From: Opitutaceae bacterium
Lineage (GTDB): Bacteria > Verrucomicrobiota > Verrucomicrobiia > Opitutales > Opitutaceae
Assembly (NCBI GenBank): GCA_018402455.1
Contig: JAGYIG010000021.1
Span: 1-57,074 of the forward strand
Reading direction: 5' to 3'
DNA: 57,074 bases
The notes beneath the pieces are model-generated. The model was not told the origin of the DNA. It made no database searches and saw nothing but the letters and a program-made list of their open reading frames with translations. A program made the translations under genes and the position numbers. Within the stretch, counting starts at the first letter, position 1; every line of letters starts with the position of its first letter. Positions 47,790 to 57,074 of this stretch are shown here, piece by piece.

Positions 47790-49670
47790 TCAGTCCCGTC
47801 GTCGACTCTCGATGTAGATCAGTAAGATACTGATATCCGTGGGGTTAACTCCACTTATCCGGCTGGCCTGACCCAAACTGGCGGGCTGAACCTGCGCCAG
47901 CTTTAAGGCGCTTTCCTGCCGCAGTCCCTTGATGGCGAGGAAGTCGAGCTCGGGGGGGATCTTGACCTTCTCAATGTTCGCAAGCTTGGCAATCTGGCGT
48001 GCCTCCCGCTCCAAATACCCACGATAAGTCACGCGGTATTCGATTTCCTGGCGGGTGGATTCCGGGAGACTTTGATAGGCCAACGGCATCTCGGGAGGTC
48101 GACCACGGGTCTGAGAGGTGCGCCGCCAATGATCTCCATAAGTCCCCTGCTCTCCCCCGGGCCGCTCTCGCTCAATCCACTCAATCCACTTTTTGGTTTC
48201 CTGAACCTTGACGTTGATCAAATTCAGCCGAGCGGCGCTCACCAGACCGTGCATCGCTGCGTGGGCGCCCAATCGATGCTCGGCGCTGCCGTGATTGAAC
48301 AGCAGCCGGTGCTCCGCCCGGCTGGTGAACATCCGATACGGCTCCTTGGTGCCCTTGGTGACCAGATCGTCGATCAGCACCCCGATATAGGCTTCGTGGC
48401 GACCGATAATCATGGGGGCCGTTCCGCGCACTTTGTTGACCGCATTCACGCCTGCCACCAAGCCCTGAGCCGCCGCTTCCTCATATCCCGAGGTTCCGTT
48501 GATTTGCCCGGCAAAAAACAGGTTTTCAACCTGCTTGGACTCCAGAGAGGCCAACAATTGGGTGGGCGGCGCAAAATCGTATTCGACCGCATACGCCGGC
48601 CGGAGGAGCTCCGCGTGCTCCAGACCGGGAATTGAGCGCACCATTTTCATTTGCACATCAAACGGCAACGACGTCGAAAGCCCGTTGATGTAATATTCGT
48701 TGGTCGACCGGCCCTCGGGTTCCAAAAACAGCAAATGACGCGGTTTGTCCGCAAAACGCACGAATTTGTCCTCAATACTGGGGCAATACCGCGGTCCGGT
48801 GCTCTGAATCTGTCCGGAATACATCGGCGAACGCGTGAGGTTTTGATTCACGATATCGGCGGTTTCCGGGGTGGTGTAAGTCATCCAACACGAAACTTGA
48901 TTGGTGCCGGGCTCCCAACCGAGCCGCTGTTCACCCGATTGTTCCACGTGGAACAAAGGGCCATCCTGGCGCGTGTCATGGAACGCGAAGCGGGTGGGGC
49001 GCTCGTCACCGCGCTGCTCCGTCATTTTACTGAAATCGAGGCTGCGGCCGAGGAGGCGAGGGGGCGTGCCGGTTTTCAGCCGTTCAAGCTCGATGCCTGC
49101 TTCCTCAAAACTGGCCGACAGCGTCTTGGCGGTGAAATCCCCCATGCGTCCGCCTTCAGTTTTGTTTTCGCCCACGTGCATCAGCGCGCGGAGGAAGGTG
49201 CCGGTGGTGACCACCACGGTGGTGCCCGCGAATTCGATGTCCAGGTTGGTGCGCACCCCGGTGACCTTGCCGTTCGTAAAGATCAGGCCGGTGACGGTCG
49301 CTTGAAACAGCTGGAGGTTCGGTTGCCACTCCAGGGTGTGCTTCATGCGGAATTGGTAGGCCTTTTTGTCGGCTTGGGCGCGAGGAGCCTGCACCGCCAA
49401 TCCTTTGGACTCATTGAGCAGTCGGAACTGGATGGCGGTGACGTCGGTGTTGATCGCCATCTCTCCGCCCAGCGCGTCGATTTCGCGGACCATGTGACCC
49501 TTGGCCTGACCGCCGATTGCCGGGTTGCAGCTCATGGCGGCCACGGTATCGATGTTGCCCGTGAGTAAGAGGGTGGACGCTCCCATGCGGGCGGCGGCGA
49601 GTGCGGCTTCACAACCGGCATGACCCGCGCCACAGATGATCACATCATAAGGTAAATCATTGAAGCGCAT
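47790..49670 (-). CDS. mnmG: tRNA uridine 5-carboxymethylaminomethyl modification enzyme
   Basis: A 626-residue FAD protein that works with MnmE to modify the wobble uridine of several tRNAs. The FAD-binding motif is [20 protein letters not shown] (about 10-29). Other family segments are [20 protein letters not shown] and [12 protein letters not shown]. The C-terminal helical domain ([40 protein letters not shown]) is complete. Its ATG directly abuts the mnmE stop, indicating coupled expression with mnmE. Confidence 0.97.
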   Translation of the reverse strand: MRFNDLPYDVIICGAGHAGCEAALAAARMGASTLLLTGNIDTVAAMSCNPAIGGQAKGHMVREIDALGGEMAINTDVTAIQFRLLNESKGLAVQAPRAQADKKAYQFRMKHTLEWQPNLQLFQATVTGLIFTNGKVTGVRTNLDIEFAGTTVVVTTGTFLRALMHVGENKTEGGRMGDFTAKTLSASFEEAGIELERLKTGTPPRLLGRSLDFSKMTEQRGDERPTRFAFHDTRQDGPLFHVEQSGEQRLGWEPGTNQVSCWMTYTTPETADIVNQNLTRSPMYSGQIQSTGPRYCPSIEDKFVRFADKPRHLLFLEPEGRSTNEYYINGLSTSLPFDVQMKMVRSIPGLEHAELLRPAYAVEYDFAPPTQLLASLESKQVENLFFAGQINGTSGYEEAAAQGLVAGVNAVNKVRGTAPMIIGRHEAYIGVLIDDLVTKGTKEPYRMFTSRAEHRLLFNHGSAEHRLGAHAAMHGLVSAARLNLINVKVQETKKWIEWIERERPGGEQGTYGDHWRRTSQTRGRPPEMPLAYQSLPESTRQEIEYRVTYRGYLEREARQIAKLANIEKVKIPPELDFLAIKGLRQESALKLAQVQPASLGQASRISGVNPTDISILLIYIESRRRD

Positions 49671-51029
49671 TTATTTACCTATACAGAAGGTTGAAAATAA
49701 CCGATCCAGCATCTCCTCGTTGTCGATCCGCCCGGCGATCTCGCCCAGGGCATCGAGCGCGCTGCGTAGATCGCTCGCCAGGAGTTCCATGGGCCCGTTT
49801 TGTTGCAAATGGCTCAGGGCCGATCCGAGCCCTTGAATGGCCCGTCGGAGGGCGTCGGCGTGGCGGGCGTTGATGGCGATATGATCCGCTTGATCGATGG
49901 GCCCCAGCGCATCGGCCCATACGATAATTTCGGTTTCCAGCTCGGCCAATCCGGTGTGATTCCGGGCCGAAATTGGCAGGCTTTGGAAGCCGGGTGGGGG
50001 AGTGGCCACCGGGGGAGCTCCCTCGAGCAAATCGACTTTGTTGAGCAATACCCGCGTGCGGTCAGCCACCAGCATCTCCCGTAAAATGTCGGGGAGATTC
50101 GGGGTAGGGTGGGTCGCGTCCAGCACCAGGAGCACCAGATCCGCCTCCGCCACCCGTTCATATGTCTTCGCGATGCCTTGTTGCTCGATTTCGCCGGGGG
50201 TGGGGTTCAGGCCGGCGGTATCGATCAGGCGCAACCAGTGGGAGCCCACCATGATTGCCTCTTCCAAATAATCACGGGTGGTGCCGGGTTGATCACTGAC
50301 CAGTGCCCGTTCGCGGCCGAGCAGCGCGTTCATCAGCGAACTCTTGCCCGCATTGGGCTCTCCCAGGATGACGGTCTTGATCCCGTCCCGCAGCATGTCG
50401 CCGTAGCGGTGGGTCGCCAGGAGTCGTTGCGTTCCACGTAGAACAGTCTGCAAAAGCGCGGTTGTGGTTTCCCGGTCCTCCTCCGGCAGGTCCTCTTCGG
50501 GGAAGTCAATGTAGGCCTCCACCCGCGCGAGCCCCAACAAAAGTTCATCCTTGAGGCGCGTCAGGTGCTGGCCCAAGCTGCCGCGGAGCTGGTGATTGGC
50601 CGCGGCGATGGCCCGGGCGCTGCGGGCGTGGATCAGGTCCATCACCGCCTCGGCCTGACTCAGATCAAGGTTGCCGTTGAGAAAGGCCCGTCGGGTGAAT
50701 TCGCCAGGCTCGGCCGCGCGGCATCCACGCTTAAATAAATCATCCAGAACAAGTTGAGTGATTACTGGGTTACCGTGGGTTGAGATCTCCAACACCGCCT
50801 CTCCGGTGTAGGAACGCGGCTCGGCAAAGGAGGTCACCAGCACATCGTCCACGATGTGGCCCGCCTGATCCCGGTAGGGCAGGTGAGTGGCCACGCGCGG
50901 CTCGAGGGTTTCGCCAAAAATCGCGAGCCCGAGTTCGGGGCAGGCCGGACCGCTCACCCGGACCACCGCGATAGCGGAGGTGCCGGTCGGGGTGGCGGGA
51001 GCAGCGATCGTGTCGTTGGGCGAAACCAT
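49671..51029 (-). CDS. mnmE: tRNA modification GTPase
   Basis: A 452-residue GTPase that works with MnmG in wobble-uridine modification. The N-terminal formyl-folate-like domain starts DTIAAPATPTGTSAIAVVRV. The G domain has G1 GEPNAGKSSLMNALLG, G3 DTAGLN, and G4 NKVDLL. The C-terminal motif FCIGK with the catalytic Cys is present. Start 51029 (MVSPNDTIA) is preferred; an upstream ATG would add 15 residues. It is the first gene of the mnmE-mnmG pair. Confidence 0.96.
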   Translation of the reverse strand: MVSPNDTIAAPATPTGTSAIAVVRVSGPACPELGLAIFGETLEPRVATHLPYRDQAGHIVDDVLVTSFAEPRSYTGEAVLEISTHGNPVITQLVLDDLFKRGCRAAEPGEFTRRAFLNGNLDLSQAEAVMDLIHARSARAIAAANHQLRGSLGQHLTRLKDELLLGLARVEAYIDFPEEDLPEEDRETTTALLQTVLRGTQRLLATHRYGDMLRDGIKTVILGEPNAGKSSLMNALLGRERALVSDQPGTTRDYLEEAIMVGSHWLRLIDTAGLNPTPGEIEQQGIAKTYERVAEADLVLLVLDATHPTPNLPDILREMLVADRTRVLLNKVDLLEGAPPVATPPPGFQSLPISARNHTGLAELETEIIVWADALGPIDQADHIAINARHADALRRAIQGLGSALSHLQQNGPMELLASDLRSALDALGEIAGRIDNEEMLDRLFSTFCIGK

Positions 51030-51185
51030 GAGATCGCCAGACCGAACGCGCTTCCGATCCCAACGCAAAGCCATTTCGTGGCCGGCGCTTCATCTGCCCC
51101 TCGCTATCGCCCGATTTCTGGTCCTGAAAATTCAACCAAGAGGGGTCAATCAGCCTTATTAGTTATTAGGGTAAAGAGTGTTACG

Positions 51186-52466
51186 TCAGTCGACCAAGGG
51201 AGTGACGCGAGTTCCGTGGATGATGCGATCACCGGGATAGACCACGACCCTTTCATCGGCGGCCAACCCGCTGACGACTTCGGTTTCGAGGCCGTTGGTG
51301 AGGCCGACCTGCACTTCGCGCTGTTCCACGGTGCCGCCGTTGATCACAAACGTGGTCCATTGGTCGTCGCGCTGGAAGAGGGCTCCGGCCGGGGCGATGA
51401 GCACGTTTTCGAGCCGAGCCCGCTCGATCCGGGCTTCGATCCGATAGCCGTCCCCCAGTGAGGCCCGATCCGCGACCGGCGTAATCAGGTCCCCCAACAC
51501 GTTGACCCGCTGTTCTTCGACCCCCAGAGCGGACACCTTGGTAAATGCGGCGGGTTCCACCCAGCGCACGCGAGCCTCGAGAGGCGTGTCACCGCCCCAG
51601 TGGTCGAGCCACATCCGGGCACCGGGAGCGATGGCGACGCCATCCCGCGACAGCACTTCGACGCGGACCTCCAGATCGGTGGGATCGCCCACCTCCAGAA
51701 TGGCCATCCCGCTGGTCACGACCCGCGAGCTTTCCTGCAGCACCCGCAAGACGCGGCCACTCACCGGGGAGGTGAGGGTGAGCAACGCCGCGGGATCGAC
51801 CGCGGGGGAGAGTCCGCGATCCAGGACGGCCCGGGCCTGTTCCAGTTCGTGTTGGGCCACTTGGGCCGCGAAGGTGGCGGCTCGATCCTCCTGTGCCGCA
51901 ATACGCTCCTGATTGAGCACCCGATCCAACTGCTGTTGGGCAATCAGATTCTGTTGGGCCAAAGCGCGCTGGCGGGTGGCTTCGGAGCGGGCGAAATCAA
52001 GCGCGGCCACCGCGCGTTGGCGCTGTGCCTCGGCTTGGGCGACCTGGCTTTGCGCGCCCCGCACCCGGGCCTCGGCTTGGGCGCGACTGCGGCGATCGAG
52101 GATGTCGCCCCCGGTGGGTTCGAGCACGGCAAGCACCGTCTCACCGGCGATGACGGGGGCGCCCGGCTTCAAGGTGATCCGACGCAAGTGGCCCGATGCC
52201 GGCGCCGAAACCACGTAACGATGGCGCACCTGGGTGATGCCTTCCTCGTTAACCGTGACGATGAGATCCCCCCGGCGCACGGTAGCGGTTTCCACCGGAA
52301 CCGCGGCGGGCCACAGGCCCACCACAATCAGCGCGAGCAGCAGGGCGCCCGCCGCGTAACGCCACCCGTGGCGGCGGCGCTGATGGTCATCGCCGGCGGT
52401 GGGATCAAAGGGAGGGGGAGCGGATTCAGCCATGGTCGGGTCGCGGAGGGAGGGTGCCGCAGTCAT
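51186..52466 (-). CDS. HlyD-family periplasmic adaptor
   Basis: A 426-residue membrane fusion protein. One N-terminal helix (YAAGALLLALIVVGLWPAA) anchors it, then a biotinyl-lipoyl-like barrel (VSAPASGHLRRITLKPGAPV), a helical hairpin rich in Ala/Gln/Arg (about 130-240), the second lipoyl half (LTSPVSGRVLRVLQESSRVV), and a beta-barrel domain. It would link the ABC permease to an outer-membrane channel. It starts 8 bp after the permease stop and ends the three-gene operon. No TolC homologue is in the window. Confidence 0.85.
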   Translation of the reverse strand: MTAAPSLRDPTMAESAPPPFDPTAGDDHQRRRHGWRYAAGALLLALIVVGLWPAAVPVETATVRRGDLIVTVNEEGITQVRHRYVVSAPASGHLRRITLKPGAPVIAGETVLAVLEPTGGDILDRRSRAQAEARVRGAQSQVAQAEAQRQRAVAALDFARSEATRQRALAQQNLIAQQQLDRVLNQERIAAQEDRAATFAAQVAQHELEQARAVLDRGLSPAVDPAALLTLTSPVSGRVLRVLQESSRVVTSGMAILEVGDPTDLEVRVEVLSRDGVAIAPGARMWLDHWGGDTPLEARVRWVEPAAFTKVSALGVEEQRVNVLGDLITPVADRASLGDGYRIEARIERARLENVLIAPAGALFQRDDQWTTFVINGGTVEQREVQVGLTNGLETEVVSGLAADERVVVYPGDRIIHGTRVTPLVD

Positions 52467-52474
52467 TCAGCGCA

Positions 52475-54841
52475 TCATTCGGCGGCTTTCAAGGCCCCCA
52501 CCAAATCGAGTTGATGGAGTTTTCGGCAAGCGACCCAGGCTGAGAGGGTGGTGGCCAGCACAATGACGAGGGTCGCGTAGGCGTAGTTGGAGGAGGAGAG
52601 GACGAGGGGCAGGCGCACGGTTTCGGTGTTGATGCTGGCGATGAGCAGCCCGGCCATGCCCGAACCCAACCACAATCCAAGGGGCAGGGCGACCGCCGCG
52701 AGCAACACCAGTTCACCCACGAGCACCCGGCCCACGTCGCTTCGGCTGAACCCGAGCACCCGCAACGTCGCCAGCTCCCGGGAGCGCTCCGACAAGGCGA
52801 TGCGGGCGCTATTGTAGACGATGCCAAATGCGACCACCGTGGCGAAGGTGGAGTAGATCACTTGGATCAACCCAATGCTCTCGGCCGTGGTTTGGCGGAA
52901 ACTCTGTCGCATGGCGTCTTTGATCACGACCCCGGCCGCCTGCGGGGTCTCCTTCAGGGCCCGCAAAAAGGCTTCCCACTGGCCGCCCGCCACGCTCATG
53001 AACGCTCCCGAGATCTGGTCGCCCTCGCCCAGCAGGCGATTGAGCGCCCCGAGTTCCATAAACGAGGCGATGCCGGCAAAGTCCTGCGAGAATCCGCCCA
53101 CCGGCAGCGTGACCTCCCGACGTTTACCCTGCAGCACCCGGATGGTTACCGTATCCCCCGGCTGGATACCGAGGGTTTCGCCGAGGGCTTCGGAAATAAT
53201 CAGTCCGCGTCCGCGCACGGTCAGGGGGCGCCCATCCAAACCGATCACGCGGTTCAAATCACCTTGATTGACCAAGCCGTGCATCGCCAGTCGGCGGGAC
53301 CGATGCCCAGCAGCCATCTCCACCAACACCGTGCGAAAGGGCTCGGTGTGAATCACGCCCGGCAGTTGGGCGAAATCATGGGCGGCGCGCAGGGGTCCCG
53401 GTTCGACCAACGACACCGTGGCGGTCTGGCGCTGCACGGTGTCCCATTGAAAATCGAGGATGTGGCGCACGCCATCGCGGAACGCATTGGGAATGATCAA
53501 AATGCCCGTGGCCATGGCGAGGGCGACACAGGTGAAGCCGGCCTGCCAGGGTTTGCGTTCGATGTTACGCAGGGCCATCCGCACCGAAACCGCCAGGTAG
53601 CGGGCGAGACCCAGCCGCTCGGCGAGAGCGGGACGAAAACTGGCGGGCGGTTCCGGGCGCATCGCTTGGGCCGGGGAGAGCCGTACGACCTTGCGCACGG
53701 CACTGGCCACGCCCAGGAGGGCCGCGGCGGAGCTGGCGACCAGCGACCCGACGATGGCCCCGGTGGCCGGCTCAAACGCGAGGACGGGAAAACGGAAAAA
53801 CAGGTGATACATGTCCACCAGTTGCCGGCCCAAGGCGAAGCCCCCCGCCGTGCCCAGCGCCGTGCCCACGACCACAATCACCAGCGCGAATTTGATGAAG
53901 TGCCACGCGATCGTGCGGTTGGCGAAACCGAAGGCCTTGAGGATGGCGATCTGCTCGCGTTGCAGGGCAATCTGCCGGCTCATCACCGAGTGCGTCATAA
54001 ACGCCGCCACACTCAGAAACACCAGGGGAAACCCGAACGACAGTCCTTCGAGCACGCGGATTTCATCATCCACGCGAATATCGGAAGGGTGTTCCGAGCG
54101 ACCATACGCCCCCAGTCCACCGTAGGGTTTCAGCAATCGATCAAGCGCGGCGATCACCTCGGGCTCCGACGCCCCGGGAGCCAGCGAAACCGCGACTTCG
54201 TTAAACGCGCCCTGGAGGTTGAACGCCTCCGCGAGCTCCTGCTCGCGCATCCAGAAAATACCGAAGGTTTGGTTGTCGGGCAGCGCGGACCCCGGTCGGG
54301 CCTCGAACACGTATTGGGGGGCCAGCACGATGCCGACGACCCGCAGCTCCTGCCGGCGGCCGTTGAGAATGGCGGCGATCTCGTCCCCGGGACCCAGGGC
54401 GTTGGCTTCGGCAAACGCCTCGCTCACCAAAACCTCGCCGGTGCCAGCGCCCTCGAGCAGCCGACCGCGGCGCAGATAGAGTTGGTTCAATACCACTGGC
54501 CGTCTTTCGGGCACGGCGTTGATCAATCCGGAGGCGGGCACGGCGAGGTTGGGCAAATCGAGCGTCACGCTGACCTCGATCCCGGTCTCCACCGCGGCCA
54601 CTCCGGGCAGCACGGCGATTTGCTGCCGCAGGCTTTCCGGGGCCCGCTTCAGTTCGGCGAAGACCTCGGCGAAACGGTGTTTTTCATAATAATTCGCGCG
54701 GGCATCGTCGAGCGATTGGATCAGGCTGCGGGTCATGATCATCATGGCCAAACCGCACGCCATGACCAACGCCACGGCGAGGGCCTGCGACTTCAGCGCC
54801 CGCAGATCCCGCCCCAGTTTCAGATCCAGCAAATTCAGCAT
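52475..54841 (-). CDS. MacB/DevC-type ABC transporter permease
   Basis: A 788-residue permease. There is an N-terminal helix ([20 protein letters not shown]) followed by a periplasmic domain, three helices of an FtsX-type domain ([40 protein letters not shown]), a second periplasmic domain and a second FtsX-type domain ([58 protein letters not shown]). Such duplicated-FtsX proteins export lipids, peptides or toxins, or perform lipoprotein-like mechanotransmission. It is the middle gene of an ABC operon. The substrate is unknown. Confidence 0.87.
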   Translation of the reverse strand: MLNLLDLKLGRDLRALKSQALAVALVMACGLAMMIMTRSLIQSLDDARANYYEKHRFAEVFAELKRAPESLRQQIAVLPGVAAVETGIEVSVTLDLPNLAVPASGLINAVPERRPVVLNQLYLRRGRLLEGAGTGEVLVSEAFAEANALGPGDEIAAILNGRRQELRVVGIVLAPQYVFEARPGSALPDNQTFGIFWMREQELAEAFNLQGAFNEVAVSLAPGASEPEVIAALDRLLKPYGGLGAYGRSEHPSDIRVDDEIRVLEGLSFGFPLVFLSVAAFMTHSVMSRQIALQREQIAILKAFGFANRTIAWHFIKFALVIVVVGTALGTAGGFALGRQLVDMYHLFFRFPVLAFEPATGAIVGSLVASSAAALLGVASAVRKVVRLSPAQAMRPEPPASFRPALAERLGLARYLAVSVRMALRNIERKPWQAGFTCVALAMATGILIIPNAFRDGVRHILDFQWDTVQRQTATVSLVEPGPLRAAHDFAQLPGVIHTEPFRTVLVEMAAGHRSRRLAMHGLVNQGDLNRVIGLDGRPLTVRGRGLIISEALGETLGIQPGDTVTIRVLQGKRREVTLPVGGFSQDFAGIASFMELGALNRLLGEGDQISGAFMSVAGGQWEAFLRALKETPQAAGVVIKDAMRQSFRQTTAESIGLIQVIYSTFATVVAFGIVYNSARIALSERSRELATLRVLGFSRSDVGRVLVGELVLLAAVALPLGLWLGSGMAGLLIASINTETVRLPLVLSSSNYAYATLVIVLATTLSAWVACRKLHQLDLVGALKAAE

Positions 54842-54865
54842 GACTTTCCCGTATTCACATAACGG

Positions 54866-55591
54866 TTACCACGATAGCTCCTGCACGGGGCGGGGGTGGG
54901 AGTTCACGCGGGCCAGCTCCAGTCGCCCGTCGGACATGGTGAAGACCCGGTCCGCCATCTCGGCCAGCACCGCGTTGTGGGTGATGACCAGGGTGAGGGT
55001 GCCAATATCCCGGTTGATTCGTTGGATGGCTTCGAGCACGAGCATGCCGGTCTTCACGTCGAGGGCTCCGGTGGGTTCGTCGCAGAGCAGCAGCTCGGGG
55101 CGCTTGGCAATGGCTCGAGCGATGGCGACGCGTTGTTGTTCGCCGCCGGAAAGTTGGGCGGGAAAGTGGTCGGCCCGGTTGGTGAGACCCACCAGGTCCA
55201 GCGCCTCGTCCGGCGACATGGGCCGCCGGGAAACCTCCGTGATTAAGGCGATGTTTTCCCGGGCGGTGAGGCTGGCGATCAGGTTGTAGAACTGGAAGAC
55301 GAAGCCCACCACGTCGCGCCGGTAGGCCGTCAGCCCGGCTTCGTCGGCCTGCGCCACGTCCCAGCCCCGATAGAGCAGTTCGCCGTGGGTGGGCTGGTCG
55401 AGCCCACCGATCAGATTCAGGAGGGTGGATTTACCCGAACCGGACGCCCCCAGCAGGACCACCAATTCGCCGGCGGGCAGGTCGAGATCCACCCCGCGCA
55501 ACGCCTGCACGGCCGCATGGCCCGAGCCGTAGGTCTTGGTCAGGTCTCGGGCTACCACCAGCGGCGGATCGGGTGGGGGGGAGGCGGCCAT
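54866..55591 (-). CDS. ABC transporter ATP-binding protein (LolD/MacB type)
   Basis: A 241-residue ATPase. Walker A is [16 protein letters not shown] (about 47-62), the signature is [16 protein letters not shown], Walker B is [12 protein letters not shown], and the switch His is in [18 protein letters not shown]. It begins at ATG 55591 ([12 protein letters not shown]); the long frame upstream is antisense to the radical SAM gene. It is the first gene of the exporter operon and divergent from that gene. Confidence 0.93.
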   Translation of the reverse strand: MAASPPPDPPLVVARDLTKTYGSGHAAVQALRGVDLDLPAGELVVLLGASGSGKSTLLNLIGGLDQPTHGELLYRGWDVAQADEAGLTAYRRDVVGFVFQFYNLIASLTARENIALITEVSRRPMSPDEALDLVGLTNRADHFPAQLSGGEQQRVAIARAIAKRPELLLCDEPTGALDVKTGMLVLEAIQRINRDIGTLTLVITHNAVLAEMADRVFTMSDGRLELARVNSHPRPVQELSW

Positions 55592-55765
55592 CCGGTCGAA
55601 GCCAACGCATCGAGCGGGTTCCTGCAACGCTGCGACCCAACTCCGGCCGATGCAGAAGGCGGACCTCGCCTCAAAAGCAGACCAGCTATTGGCAACGGGT
55701 GAGGAGGAAACGGGCTGGCGCCGTCGCCACTTTGGTTCAGCCTTGCGGGTTGAACTTTTCCGCCT

Positions 55766-56944
55766 GTGTCCCCCGTTGCCGCTGCTCCGTTTCACGTGCT
55801 GGCCAAACCGGCCGGCGGCAGCTGTAACCTCGATTGCAGCTACTGTTTCTACACGAAAAAGACGGCCCTGTATCCGGGCCCCCGCCGCATGACGGTGGCC
55901 GCATTGGAGCGGTTTGTGCAGGCGATGATCGAGGCGACGCCGACGCGGGAAGTCGCTTTCGCCTGGCAGGGGGGCGAGCCCACGCTTATGGGAATCGACT
56001 TCTACGCCCGGGCGGTCGAATTCCAGCAACACTACGGGCCGGGCCGAGTCATCACCAATGCCCTGCAGACCAACGGCACGTTGCTCGACGACGATTGGGG
56101 ACGGTTTCTGGCGCGGCACAAATTCCTGGTGGGCATCAGCATCGATGGGCCGCGGGAGGTGCATGATGACCAACGCTGCGATCGCCGCGGCCTCGGCTCG
56201 CTGGACCGGGTGTTGCAGGGGCTGAAGGTCCTGCAAAGGCACCAGGTTGATTACAACGTGCTCACTGTGGTCTCCGCGCTCAACGCGGCTTACCCGGAGG
56301 TGGTGTATCGCTTCCTGCGCAAAACGGGAGCGCGACACCTGCAATTCATTCCGTTGGTGGAGCGGGCGGTGGGGGATTGTGATGATATTGATGCCCTGCC
56401 GGACGAAGCCCGCCTCACCCGGCGCTCGGTTTCCGCCGCGGCCTATGGCGAGTTCCTCTGCCGGGTGTTTGACGAGTGGCTCAAGCGGGATGTCGGCCGG
56501 GTGTTTGTGCGGGATTTTGAAGACATGCTGAATCTGTGGATGGGCCATCCCGCCACCGTATGCGTGCGCTCAGCGGAGTGTGGCCGGGCGCTCGCGGTCG
56601 AGCACAACGGTGATATGTATTCATGTGACCACTACGTTTACCGCGACCATCGGATCGGCAACTTTTGGCGGGACCCCATCGCCGTGATGGTAGACGGCGA
56701 GCCGCAGCGTGCTTTCGGTCGGGCCAAGCGCGAAACCCTGCCACAAAAGTGTCGTGAGTGCCGCTGGCTTTTCGCGTGTCAGGGCGGGTGTCCGAAGCAC
56801 CGCATGGCGCGCAGGGCAACCGGCGAGCGGGGGTTGAACCACCTGTGCGCCGGCTGGCAACGGTTCTGTGAACACGCCGACCCCACTTTGCGCTGGATGG
56901 TGGGCGAACTGCGGGCCGGCCGACCGCTGGTGGGCCGGCGCTAG
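55766..56944 (+). CDS. Anaerobic sulfatase-maturating-type radical SAM enzyme
   Basis: A 392-residue SPASM-domain protein that should oxidise an active-site Cys or Ser of sulfatases to formylglycine. The radical SAM cluster motif is [10 protein letters not shown] (about 20-29). The family features [30 protein letters not shown] and [14 protein letters not shown] follow. The C-terminal half has SPASM cysteines ([44 protein letters not shown]). The GTG start at 55766 gives [19 protein letters not shown]. No sulfatase gene is in the window, so partner genes must lie elsewhere. Confidence 0.87.
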   Translation: MSPVAAAPFHVLAKPAGGSCNLDCSYCFYTKKTALYPGPRRMTVAALERFVQAMIEATPTREVAFAWQGGEPTLMGIDFYARAVEFQQHYGPGRVITNALQTNGTLLDDDWGRFLARHKFLVGISIDGPREVHDDQRCDRRGLGSLDRVLQGLKVLQRHQVDYNVLTVVSALNAAYPEVVYRFLRKTGARHLQFIPLVERAVGDCDDIDALPDEARLTRRSVSAAAYGEFLCRVFDEWLKRDVGRVFVRDFEDMLNLWMGHPATVCVRSAECGRALAVEHNGDMYSCDHYVYRDHRIGNFWRDPIAVMVDGEPQRAFGRAKRETLPQKCRECRWLFACQGGCPKHRMARRATGERGLNHLCAGWQRFCEHADPTLRWMVGELRAGRPLVGRR

Positions 56945-57074
56945 CGGGGGGGGCAGACGGTAGCGGGGGTAGGGTCGGCGCTTGACGCCGCCCGTTGCGG
57001 CGGAGTGGCCGGACAGGCTGAATCGGGCATCGTCCCGCCTTCGCCAAGGCTTCGGCGGGTAAACCAGCGAAGCT
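56945..57074. other. Right edge, non-coding
   Basis: No gene is supported. The last bases contain a short imperfect palindrome (CCCGCCTTCGCC ... GGCTTCGGCGGG near 57035-57060). Confidence 0.4.

Noticed and set aside
52862..54862. 666-codon frame opposite the ABC permease gene
   Set aside because: The permease is a well-supported gene; the opposite frame is a GC-codon shadow rich in His, Gln and Arg.
56481..57047. Minus-strand frame opposite the radical SAM gene
   Set aside because: Low-complexity Arg/Pro translation; shadow of a confident gene.

Overview
The window reads as a chromosomal segment of a GC-rich Gram-negative bacterium of the phylum Verrucomicrobiota, most likely family Opitutaceae. 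This is inferred from the gene repertoire: secreted proteins with a repeated C-terminal module carrying RAVGP and NDNW motifs, an ECF sigma/anti-sigma/fasciclin cluster, four-helix-bundle (S23) and REP-transposase genes, and an OleC/OleD pair. No rRNA, tRNA, CRISPR array, phage or plasmid module was found.

Layout. 0.3-6.3 kb holds a small membrane protein, threonine ammonia-lyase, an EF-hand secreted protein, a RelE-fold-like protein, PssA, DnaN and a membrane protein. 6.4-10.05 kb holds a CHASE-domain hybrid histidine kinase and a fasciclin protein; both are broken by many frameshifts, which looks more like local sequence error than decay. 10.3-11.6 kb is an intact ECF sigma and RskA-type anti-sigma pair. 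11.6-14.6 kb is an accessory insertion: a REP-associated transposase gene bounded by a perfect 30-bp inverted repeat, a 5'-truncated Ig-domain surface protein, and an orphan copy of the anti-sigma gene's 3' end. 14.6-25.4 kb carries a secreted protein with 14 RCC1-like motifs, RlmD, a SpoU-family RNA methyltransferase, OleD, OleC (frameshifted at its 5' end), ribonuclease D, an HDAC-family deacetylase and a membrane protein. 25.5-31.8 kb has a 1138-residue protein (candidate PPi-type PEP carboxykinase), a SulP transporter and an FKBP isomerase.

32-34.8 kb is a ferrous-iron operon (two FeoA proteins, FeoB, and a 53-aa Cys-rich FeoB partner) behind a promoter with a Fur-like box in its spacer. 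34.8-37.8 kb is a diverged tandem duplication of about 1.5 kb that copied an Ala-rich secreted-protein gene and the 3' end of atpC. 37.7-44.8 kb is the complete F1Fo ATP synthase operon (atpBEFHAGDC) with an S23 four-helix-bundle gene between atpA and atpG. 45-57 kb has TrmB, a PhoR/PhoB-like two-component pair, MnmG/MnmE, a MacB/DevC-type ABC exporter with adaptor, and an anaerobic sulfatase-maturating-type radical SAM enzyme.

Most genes are core metabolism, translation or envelope functions. The unusual content is repeats: AT-rich repeat-derived segments sitting in frame inside rlmD, oleC and oleD, a three-copy family of intergenic palindromes with arms of about 22 bp, the REP-transposase locus, and the atpC-linked tandem duplication.
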